Assembly: GCA_943704495.1 (NCBI GenBank)
Contig: CALSCR010002310.1
Location: 1-26,869 of the forward strand
Length of the DNA: 26,869 nt
DNA from: Pigoraptor chileana
Taxonomy: Eukaryota > Opisthokonta > Filasterea
Reading direction: 5' to 3'
Shown here: piece after piece, positions 1 to 11,400 of the stretch
Layout: each line of letters begins with the position of its first letter
Position numbering within the stretch: position 1 is the stretch's first letter
Notes under the pieces: generated by a model
Told to the model about the DNA's origin: nothing
The model's database searches: none
What the model saw: the letters and a program-made list of their open reading frames with translations, nothing else
Position numbers and translations under genes: made by a program

Positions 1-3000
1 GTGGCATGCTCATCCTCATCAGAAGGACGCACGACACAAAGTACATTCCCATCAGCTGCGCAAGGAACAGGACTACAATGTTCGACGACCCGCTGCTCGA
101 TATGGCGTAGAAAAACTGCAACATGGGAATTGGGAAATGCAGTTGCAGCATGAGTCACAATGAAGATAACACGGCACACCCACTCATGTCACAACGAGCT
201 TGTAAGAGACTATGACACAGATTATGAAAGCTCACCGGCGTGCGTAATAACAAACTTTGCCACCCACACGACAAGCACACGCAAGCAAATCCAAATGCAA
301 AATGCAACACAACACAACACAACACAACACAACACAGCACACTGCGGTACAATGGCAGCGCAATAACATGCAAGCACCTTTGTGAGCTTGATTAGGAGCC
401 CCCGCATTGACGTGACAATGATGACGCCGACGAGCGCAAAGGAAATTTGCTGTGACCAAAACGGAACGTCAAAGTCGATGCCGAGATAGTCGACAACGAT
501 TCCAATGCCTCGTGTGACCGGATCCACCTTCCCGACGCGATCAAAGACAATGTTGATTGTGCACTGGAGGGAAGGCAGTGGACGGTGCCGATCAATAGCA
601 GGAAGAATTGGAAGGGGGAGGGGAGTGAAATGTGGGATTCATGTCAGTGTCTTAGGCTGTGCCCAAGGACTCCACAACTCGACAGCGAGAGAGAATGTGA
701 GGGGGAGAGAGAGTTAGAATGCACACATGGGTTATGGTGGGTATGTCATGCGTTGTTTGGGTAGTTGACAGACGCACAGATTGGCTGCAGTCTGCGTGCA
801 TGCACAACTCGCAGTGACACTCACCATGAAGATCTTATACACGCAATATACGGAGAAAAAGTAGCCGAGGGCGTTAAAGTAGCGTCCCTTCCAAGTTTTG
901 GAGTATGCGATGCGCTCGCGGGCAGCTTGTTGGTCTGCGATCTCCAGATACATCTGCAACACAAACACACACAATTACGCATCAATTTTGAAAAACCGCA
1001 ATCGCGTACATTCAGGCCATGTCTCTATAACAAAGCGGAAGAAAACCGCACAGCTGCGTTAAGAGACTGACCAAAAAAGCAGAGACAAACGTATATATCA
1101 ACAATAAACAAACAGCGCCATGCAAAATGCAATTGTCCCTACCTGCCGACAAAACTCCTCCATGGCCGCAATTTCCTGCTTGAGGGCAGGAATATTCCCA
1201 TCGGCGAGATCATCACCCCCCGAGCCCCCCGCACCCACAACGCTCGTGAACACGCGGCCGAAAAAGCCCAACCGTCCTCCCTGCGCCCCATCCTTGAGGG
1301 CGGTACTGCGCTCTCTGCGTCAACATTACAGCAATGCCGATTGTGCGATGTGCATTGTCCACACTCGTGTCATTTACACACTGTTGAAAAAGCTCAACGC
1401 GCAGAAGAGGGATGCGTCGGATGGTGTAGGCAAACGAAAAGAGTGGGGGGGGGGTTGAGCACGAACCTTTCTCTTTCAGCGAGCGCTATTCGTCGCTTCT
1501 TGCTGAAAATCATATCGATTGTCTGGTTCATGCGTCGTTCCAACATCTGGCAAATGCATTGCACAGCCGAGAAAGTGTGTCAAGACACTAACATGTCAGA
1601 CTAGTTTCGTTGATTTCAACAACTTTTACGACCGATGTGTGCATGCAAACCCACTTGGACATCGCCCTCGCTCACGTGACGCAGAAAGTATGACATGTAT
1701 GTGTACGGACAGCTGACAGCACCAAAGCCAGAGAGAATCGCCATCATAGTGACGCCTGGATCGGGTGTGAGTGGGATGCAAGCGGAGACAGATCAGTACT
1801 ATGCATATGTATGGGGCAAAAGTGTGAGGTAATGAATACGGCATGTGCACGCGGAGAGAGGGAGGGCACACCAGTGATGGGCTGTTTGTTTGTGTGGATG
1901 TCGGGTAGGAGTTGCATGTGTGCATAGGCACCACGGCTCACTCGGCCACAAACAAACTGCAGCCGTGAACCGCCAAACAGACAAGGTGCGCACGTGACAG
2001 AGGCAGCCCACACGCACCAATGACGCCCACGCGGCTGATTCCCTGCTCGATGGTGAGAATGCCGTGCTTGGAGCTCAATATGGGAAAGGGATCGCCGATC
2101 TTCCAGAAAAAGTAGATGTATCCCTGCTTATCAAAGGCGGGTGCATACGTGAGTTGTTGCCTTCCGAGACACACGCTCGCATTTTTCAAGGTCCGAATTT
2201 GATAGTGGGATCCACCTCAAGTCTGACATTTACGCTATAACATGATATCAGCGAGACCAATCCGTGGTATTGCAATGATGCTGGGCGCCTACATGTGTGT
2301 GTGTGTGTGTGTGTATGTGCGTTTGTGTACACGGCGAGTACATGCTTCATACACACCAGCCACAAACCAAACGCCGCAACGTAAGCGCGGATGCTTTGAG
2401 AGAAGCGAAAGTTTGCCAAGAACAGAACGAGCTGTGTCGGCGCAAAGAATGTGATGTGATGATGGTTGGGTGTCAGTGCCAGCGTGGGTGGACAGAGGCA
2501 CGAGCTGCAGGTCAAAAGTGGCGGGAGAGACGACATACCTGATAGTAAGGAAGCAGGAAGATAAGATCAAAGAGCATGATGCAGATGGCAAGGCGCCAGT
2601 GAAAGTATCGCGAATCCTGCAGTTGTGGCATGAGAGCAATGTTGACAGAAAAGAGAAGGCACGGCAGGTCAATCGACGAAAAAGGCGCACAGTGTCACAG
2701 ATGCACACGCACATTCCGCTAAATGCGTCCAAACATGCTAAGCGCTCAGCTCACAGCAGCGCACTGGCGTACCAAGCGTATATATTACCGCACCGCAAAC
2801 AACGGAACTAATGGAGATGTCTGCATACCTTATCAAGCACATCGAGAATTTCGAAAATAATGAGTTCGAACATTGTGCAGGAGATTGCAAATGTTGCCGA
2901 ATATATAAGTTGCACAGCTGCGCGTCACAACACGAATCAACGACGAAAACAGTAAGCGAATGCCATCTCAGCTCTCAGTGTCCTTAGCATGAGATCCACT

Positions 3001-3315
3001 CGAGATACACATCCACTCGAGGTGCAATCCGTAATGTTTGGACAAGTAAATGATTCAAATTCGCCAAATGAGAAAAAGCAAACACGCAGAACATCATACC
3101 CCGCTGTCGAATCTCGTAATCCTTGAATAGCCGTCGCATAAAGAATATCCATCTAAGGACAAGGCGGCGAAAAATTGCGCAAGATCAGCAGGTTTGAACC
3201 AAAGTGGTTGATCAGCCTTTGGGACTCTGCTGTCTGCGCGCCACACCACTCACCCGAATCCAAAAAAGATGAGCTGGCTGCCCATCATGACCACCGAGTC
3301 CAAAATGAACGACAT
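1..3315 (-). CDS. GPHR: Golgi pH regulator (GPR89 family), 12 exons, C-terminus outside window
   Basis: Multi-pass membrane protein that in animals acts as a Golgi anion channel needed for lumen acidification; plant relatives are GTG1/GTG2. Exons (minus): 3315-3254, 3152-3100, 2917-2829, 2616-2539, 2431-2357, 2123-2018, 1755-1655, 1546-1467, 1314-1143, 953-825, 563-378, 115-1. All joins keep phase and give 415 residues; the human protein has about 455, so roughly 40 are missing off the left edge. The start ATG (3315) opens MSFILDSVVMM, like human MSFLIDSS. Near-identical blocks are FFMRRLFKDYEIRQ, FAISCTMFELIIFEIL, YFFWKIGDPFPIL, HGILTIEQ, ISRVGVIG, YSKTWKGRYFNALGYFFS, INIVFDRVGKVDPVTRG and the final FFYAISSSGSSNI block. 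The hydrophilic middle (about residues 190-270) is the least conserved part, as in the family. No break is seen. It shares a 580-base head-to-head promoter region with the NKAPD1-like gene. Confidence 0.96.
306..335. repeat. (AACAC)6 pentanucleotide repeat
   Basis: Six perfect AACAC units lie inside the last visible intron of GPHR (116-377). Shorter runs of the same pentamer recur near 11319-11330 and 26329-26340. Confidence 0.9.
2294..2319. repeat. (TG)n microsatellite in GPHR intron 5
   Basis: About ten TG units on the plus strand, so CA on the sense strand of GPHR. It lies in the 2124-2356 intron. Confidence 0.85.
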
Positions 3316-3895
3316 TTTCTTCAATGGATAGTATAAGCGTGTCGAATATGCTGGAGAGGCCGCTTTTTCGCTGTCACGCAGCGAGTCCCTTGGGAGTTAA
3401 ACAGTTCATACACACCGCAAGATACAGATCGCTACCAATTCACACGCATCTTCCACGTGGCATCCATGCGTCCAGTACACCTTTGTATCTAAACCAACGA
3501 ACGATTCGACATAAAGCCCAGGGCCATGTCCTCGTTCAACAGCTTGAGAGTAAGTCTTTTGTGTCATTGCAATTGTTAATGAAGCGACAGACTTCATGCG
3601 ACAGATCAGCACTGACATGAATTGAACTAAAGCAGTGAGCCGGAAGTGGACTGAACGACTGGCCCGGGTTTTGAAAATTGGCGGGAGGTTCAAAAACGCG
3701 GCCAGTCAACCGCTCGTGTCCGCCCGCCGGTGGACAGTCTGAGTCCTGGGCAACCGCTCAGTAGAAGGATGGGTTTACAAGTACCCTTGTCGCCAGTATT
3801 ATCGAGTTTGGAGGAGGGTCGCACAGACCAAGCAATAACATGAAATTGCATCACAGAAAGATAATCAGGTACAGATTATACGCGTGACGTCGAAA
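3316..3895. promoter_or_regulatory. Shared head-to-head promoter region of GPHR and NKAPD1-like gene
   Basis: These 580 bases separate two divergent start codons and hold no convincing ORF. A TGACGTCG site (3885-3892, half to near-full CRE/ATF type) sits only 4 bases upstream of the NKAPD1 ATG. An E2F-like GGCGGGA lies at about 3680-3686. No TATA box is obvious. The promoter role is inferred from gene layout; the motifs are read by eye. Confidence 0.5.
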
Positions 3896-4831
3896 ATGGA
3901 GCGAAAAGGGAGAATCGCCACCGATGTAATCAACCGTTATGTGAAACACGCCACTGCTGCTAACAAGGTAAATTCTGACAGCGATTACTGCCATTTGGCA
4001 GCTGTGTCGGCGATCCTCTATAAACACACACATAACAATTGTGTTCACATGTGCGTGTGTGTGTGTGCAGGCGGAAGAGGAAACATTCATGTGGAATGAA
4101 TGGAAGCGAGATAAAGGACTGTCCGATCGGTCTGAAGAGAGGTGTGTAACTTGTACAGTGTCAATGTGCGGTTTGTTTGCGTGTGCATGTGTGTGTGTGT
4201 ATATATATGTTTTGTGTGTCATGTGTGTGTGTGTGTGTGAATACGGCCACAAACTGAGTGAATGATGTGAATTGCAGCTCTGCAAGTCGTCGTTTGGGTA
4301 TTGGAAGCAAGGCCGATGTCGAAATATCCGTCATTAAAACCAACAAAAATGACCCAGAACGGTAAAGCAAACACCTTCAATCGCATCTGTTGCCAACGCC
4401 ATGTTGATGAAGCAATGCAGCGTCACTCGCCATCTCGATGCCATTTGCCTTGGTGCTTTGGTTCACCTTCTTATGTCGTTGTGTGTGTGTGTATGTGTGT
4501 ACATCCTATCAGGTGGGGACACGGTGGATTCCTTGAATTGCATCCGGAGCTTCAAGTTTCCACAGCGACAAAACGAAGGCGAAGGAACAGCGATGACGAC
4601 CCGTCCGACAGCGTTTCGTCGAGCGGGGGAAGAAGTAGTGGCACGGACGATTCAGAGTCGCATGTGCGGAAGAGGAGACGGCGAAGTCGCACGTCAAAGG
4701 GGACCAAGGAGAAGAAGGATAAGAAGCACAAAAGAGACAAAAAGGAGAAAAAGGACAAGAAGCGCAAAAGAGACAAAAAGGAAAAGAGAGAAAAGACGAC
4801 GAGGGAGGAGGGAGAGACACAGCGACGGTGA
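3896..4831 (+). CDS. NKAPD1: NKAPD1-like (C11orf57 family) nuclear basic protein, 4 exons
   Basis: Exons 3896-3967, 4071-4141, 4278-4361 and 4513-4831 join in phase to a 181-residue protein ending at TGA 4829-4831. Two short blocks identify the family. The N-terminal IATDVINRYVKHATAANK then EEETFMW matches the human pattern LLRNVIRHTDAHNK then EESDMW. The DPERWGHGGFLELHPE block (about residues 72-87) matches human DRWGHSGYKELYPE. The remainder is disordered: a Ser/Asp stretch, then a Lys/Glu/Arg-rich tail with repeated KKDKK and KRDKKEK units, as in the vertebrate protein. The family has no firmly established biochemical role; a nuclear location is inferred from the basic tail. The start is the first in-frame ATG, in a good context (AAAATGG). 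Human NKAPD1 is about 110 residues longer. The gene converges with TMEM144, its stop 297 bases from that gene's stop. Confidence 0.82.
4050..4068. repeat. TG tract directly against the 3' splice site of NKAPD1 intron 1
   Basis: A GTGCGTGTGTGTGTGTGCAG run replaces the usual pyrimidine tract; the exon starts at 4071. Confidence 0.85.
4181..4239. repeat. Compound TG/TA microsatellite in NKAPD1 intron 2
   Basis: Two TG tracts are separated by a short ATATATAT stretch, within the 4142-4277 intron, on the sense strand. Confidence 0.85.
4480..4500. repeat. TG microsatellite near the 3' splice site of NKAPD1 intron 3
   Basis: A TG tract ends 12 bases before the acceptor AG at 4511-4512. Confidence 0.85.
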
Positions 4832-5128
4832 TGGTGAAGTCACGACGCCAACGACGCAACGACGAGGGGCGACGGCTACCAGTCGCGACTGCAATGTAGT
4901 TGAGCAGAGCTACTGCACGCGTTTCGCGAGATATTTACTTCCAGCCGCCACACACTCAACTTTGGCTGCGACTCAGCGGCAGTGGCATGGCCGGGGCATG
5001 CATTTTGCAAATTGCGCGAGCTCTTGTGTGTTTATTATTTTCTGTTTTTTCGAAAGTCATTGGGCTCATCCTCAACGACGATCGATCGATGGGGACGCCC
5101 CACACGTACAATAACGTAAGCACACATT
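4832..5128. other. Convergent 3' intergenic region, NKAPD1-like / TMEM144
   Basis: These 297 bases lie between two facing stop codons. They contain a minus-strand AATAAA (5031-5036) and a short GATC tandem near 5086-5097. I see no coding sequence. Confidence 0.6.
5031..5036 (-). terminator. Candidate poly(A) signal of TMEM144
   Basis: AATAAA on the minus strand, about 93 bases after the TMEM144 stop codon. Confidence 0.45.
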
Positions 5129-7612
<2,484 letters not shown>

Positions 7613-8391
7613 TTTTCCCTCGAGATCGCAGGCCTATTTGCATTGAGCAAACACAAAAGTCTCCGGGATAGCGATGTTTGTAATCCGGGTGGTCCTCTAT
7701 TCAACAAGGTCGGAGGCCGCTTGACATTCCCCGGCGTGGGATACCGACGACACACAAGCATATGCCACGAAGCGCACACAAACACACACTCCCACAGACA
7801 CATGCACGCACGAACGGGGTGGCGGGCAGATCGCACATGGGTCCCAGGCGCCAGACACATGACCCACGGGACAAGTGCCATAAAGTGTGATCGCACTGGC
7901 TCAAGTGCGGCCGGCGATCGTGCGCTGTCGTCGCTGCTATCACGCACCGCCAGCCAATGGGAGCACGTCTCCGTCACGAGGTTCTGTGTGGGATCCTCAT
8001 GACAGAGACACCAACACCGAATATATTCATGACGAGCTCAAAACGGAAAATGCCTCCGGAATCGTAACATATTTAGGCTTTCATGGGCCATGTTTTCCGA
8101 TTCTCTTACGAAATACCCCGAATGTGGCGCCCTATTATTGGCGCCGAAACACCAGAACACATCAGCACGAATCTTATATTGGTATTACCATCTGCTCAAG
8201 GACAAGTTGTAAAAACGCATTCTCCTGTTGTCACTCCATTGCCGCGTCCACGAGCAATTTCTGCCCGCTCGCCTGCCCTGCATGAACACAGCTGATTGGG
8301 CGCGCTTGCATCGCTCACGACAACAACCAAATAGGGACCCTCTTCCCATTTATTAAAAACGGCGTCGCTAATACGTGGCTTACTTGCGCGA
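7613..8391. promoter_or_regulatory. Shared head-to-head promoter region of TMEM144 and the MBD-like gene
   Basis: These 779 bases separate two divergent starts. They hold an imperfect CA-rich stretch (about 7765-7808) and a TTATTGGCGCCG element near 8134-8145. The short ORFs here look random. Promoter function is inferred from layout only. Confidence 0.45.
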
Positions 8392-10818
8392 ATGTCAGGC
8401 GACGGGCCCCCGCATCTCACGCAAGTGGAAGCCGATGAAAAACACGGTCAACATGATGCCGGGCGTGGGAGTGACCCCACAATGGCACCGTCGTTTATTC
8501 CTGCAGATTGCGAGCGTTCACAGGTGAAGGCTGGACCCAATGGCGAGCTGGTTGACGTCTGGGTCGAGACGCGGATGCGATTGGGAGGGAATACCAAGGG
8601 ACACACCGACAAATATTACTACTTTGAGGCTTTTCCTCGAAGGAAGTTGCGGTCGTTGAAGGAGATTCAGCGCCTGCTGGCTGACCAGTGGCCGTCGTAT
8701 CGCTCGTGGGCCGACGGCAATGGGGCAGGTGGCGGGGCAGGTGGCGGTAATGACGTTCCGAACACGCCGACACGAAAGCAGGTGGCAGGGGGCAGTGTGG
8801 CCGATGCGGGCAGAAAGGGGAGGGTGATTGAGAGAGATGCAGGAACACAGGAGGAGCCAAAACAGACAAGAGTGGCGAAGGAGGCGAAGAAATCGCCGGG
8901 GAAGATTAAGGGCGCACATAATGAGTTGTCAGAGGGTAACGTTTCTTCTGCCGATGAAGAGGTAAAGAAGAGGAAGGCCGCTAGTGATGAGAGCCCCGCG
9001 GTGCGGCAGCCACGGGCACGCACGAACATCAAAGGTGCCGTTGCTAAACCATCTCCAGATCCAGCGGGAGCGCGGTGCTTAATACAAACACCCACAAAAG
9101 GGGTTGGCGCAGGTCTCGCCACCCGCCTGAAAGCAGAATCGGTTGCGGCGCACGGTGAGGGCGGCCCGAGCACTGCCAAGGCATCTGCGGTGAGAACTGG
9201 CGTGACTAACGAACCACCGAAACCGAAGCGCGGAAAGATGGCAAAAACGACTGCCTTTAAGCGTGCAGCAGTGTCGGCAGCCATTGCATCCGCATCCGGT
9301 GTCGTCGCGAACCCGCCGCCCACAACGCCCGCCGTTATCGTCGCGCCTGCTACTCCCCTTGGCGAAGGAGGCACTGAAACGAAGAAGAGAAAGCGTGGGT
9401 CGGTGCCTGCTTCCACTGCCGGTGCCACTGCAGCGAATGTGGCGGATCGCGCTTTGGTGATCGACGAGAGTGAGGATTCGGATGATTATGAACGCTCGCG
9501 CGGATTTCGGAACATGAGAACGAGTCTTACGAGCCGCGTGCGGGCAGTAAGCGACACGGCTGCAGACTGCCCCGAGCGCGTGGATCGCACTGCACGCACA
9601 TTGTGGAGGAAAATGGGCCCTTTGGAACGACAGGTGTGTGTCGGTATGTGTGTGTGTGTTTGTACCCGAGAATCTAGCGAACATGCGTGTAATGGTTCTG
9701 GTAGTTTGTAAGATAGTACTGGTTTTCCATCTCTCTGTGTTTCTCTCCCTTCAAGGGGATCTGCATGTTTCTGAAGCCTGAATGCTGAAGGCCCCTCTCT
9801 TGCGCATTCCATTTGCGCAAAGTACGCGCGACTCTTAATTTTCTACACTGATGGAGTCGTGCTTGAGTGCACTGCAAGCTGTCTCGCTTTGTTTTGTGCA
9901 TCAACGTGCACCTACCTTGTTTACGCTTTGCTGTGAAATGGGACGCTGTGTGTTGTCCGTGTCAATGCAACAATCGCATAACTTTGTTTTTCGTATTCTC
10001 CTCCACCACTTTTGCCGCTCTCCTGGGGCTGGGTCGAGTAGCGTTACGACAAGGATGGGGAGGATGAATACGATTCTGGCAATGATGACCTCATTGCCGT
10101 GCCGTTCAAAAAGCGACGGGCTGATGGAGATGGGGCCACAGCCACGCCACCGCCAGCGTCATCAGTAACAGCCGCATCAAAAGCAGTTACAGCCGCATTG
10201 AAAAAACCTGTAGCACCTGCTGCGACGTCCATTGTGACAAATTCCTCGGATGACGACACACGCACACGTGACATGCCCGCACCTGCCGATGATGCGACAG
10301 AAAAGAAGATTGCGAAGCAGATGCGGTGGACGGCCTCGAATGAGTCGCTTGCTGTGTCTGCGACGGGCACCGGCATCAAGAATGCCCCTGTGAAGGCATG
10401 GCACGTCCGCGTGCCGGCACATGCAGAGAAGGCATCATCCGAGCTCCTTGATACGGAGAAGAAGCCGACGGCGCCGCGCAAAAAGGCAAAAACAACAATG
10501 CCAGTTCTCGCATTGCGCGTGTGCCGGAGGGGCGGTTGCGGCATGCCTGCGTGTGATCTGGGTGGCGATCGCGGCGACAATTATTGCAGCGAGACGTGCA
10601 TCATGCTTGACTCGTATGGGCAGCTCATGGGTGATGCGGGCAGTGCCAGCGCCACTGCGAACGAGGGCAGTGCTGTCGCGGAGGGCGGCATTGATGTCGT
10701 TGGCACTGTTGGCGACTCAATGGGATCGGCAGCCATGGACTTGCACGCGGGCGCCGACGTTGGTGCTGGCGTGGGCGTAGGATTGGATGGCGGCGTGAAC
10801 GGCACCCCCGACGCATGA
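8392..10818 (+). CDS. MBD-like nuclear protein with a C-terminal CFP1-like Cys cluster, 2 exons
   Basis: Exons 8392-9633 and 10054-10818 join in phase (ERQ then DGEDEY) to 668 residues. The second exon uses an AAG acceptor, less usual than the CAG elsewhere. Residues about 52-100 fit a methyl-CpG-binding domain: VWVETRMRLGGNTKG, then the hallmark DKYYYFEAFPRRKLRSLKEI (compare D-x-YY-x-P-x-GKKLRS-K-E-I). A long disordered middle is rich in Ala, Lys and Pro, with basic clusters KKRKRGS, EEVKKRKAASDE and PFKKRRADG that look like nuclear localisation signals. Near the C-terminus (residues 571-596) is C-x4-C followed by YCSETC, like the C-x4-C...YCS-x-x-C segment of CFP1/CXXC1. I infer a chromatin reader; whether it binds methylated DNA cannot be told from sequence. 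The first ATG is used; the next in-frame ATG is 90 bases on (8482). An acidic patch ESEDSDDYE lies near residue 362. Confidence 0.8.
9634..9661. repeat. TG-rich tract at the 5' splice site of the MBD-like gene
   Basis: The 420-base intron begins GTGTGTGTCGGTATGTG and stays TG-rich for about 28 bases. The rest of the intron holds nothing I recognise. Confidence 0.75.
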
Positions 10819-11376
10819 GCACTTTCAGCCCTTTCCCAAACAAATAATTGTATATTTATGATCTCTCAGTTCAATACTCTGAATTCACACATGTCGTTCC
10901 GCTGTGTTCATTCTTAAAAAGGGTTCATACTGAAGGGGCGGATGCGTGTGTCTTTTGCCTTGCCTTTTCGATTTGCTGCTCAATGTGTCGTTTGTCGCGC
11001 GTGCCTTAGTTCTTACGCAATATGATGGCAGTCCGCTGCCAAGTTCTCCCCAGTTACTGCAGCTCCTGTGAATGCTTTTGTATCAGTGCCTCTGCAGACG
11101 ATTGAGTAGAGTCGTCCCGGCGCACTACTTGTTGGACACCGCTTTGCGCCAACTGAGTGCGGTACAGTCAGAATAAGGACCGCGGGTTACATTCCTTCCC
11201 TTGGCCGGGTGTTGAGTATTGAATTCACTACTGAGTCAGCAGTGAGTCGGATACTGACGCCGCCGACTGCCGTGACTGCTGACGACGGATCATGAAGATA
11301 TCTGCAATACTTCTTCAACACAACACAACATAGTTCCAGAAACAGAGGAAATTCTGGCTTGAGGTAATCATTGGTG
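10819..11376. promoter_or_regulatory. Intergenic region upstream of the F-box gene, with AP-1/CRE-like motif cluster
   Basis: 558 bases between tandem genes. The last part (11160-11290) carries many TGAC/AGTCA words: TGAGTCAGCA (11233-11242, AP-1/Maf-like), TGAGTCGGATACTGACG (11243-11259) and several GACTG/TGACT copies. A canonical AATAAA for the upstream gene is not seen. Promoter role inferred from position. Confidence 0.4.
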
Positions 11377-11400
11377 ATGTGGCAAATGAATTGCGAATGA
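11377..11400 (+). other. Upstream ORF whose stop overlaps the F-box gene start (ATGA)
   Basis: A seven-codon ORF (ATG 11377, TGA 11398-11400) ends across the main ATG (11397-11399), a four-base stop/start overlap that could permit termination-reinitiation. It is real only if the mRNA begins upstream of 11377. Confidence 0.5.

Noticed and set aside
2289-2732. 147-codon minus-strand frame inside GPHR
   Set aside because: Out of frame with the GPHR exons it crosses, and it includes a CA repeat translated as THTHTH.
8667-9428. 253-codon open frame antisense to the MBD-like gene
   Set aside because: Low-complexity Ala/Pro/Ser shadow of a GC-rich sense exon; no domain.
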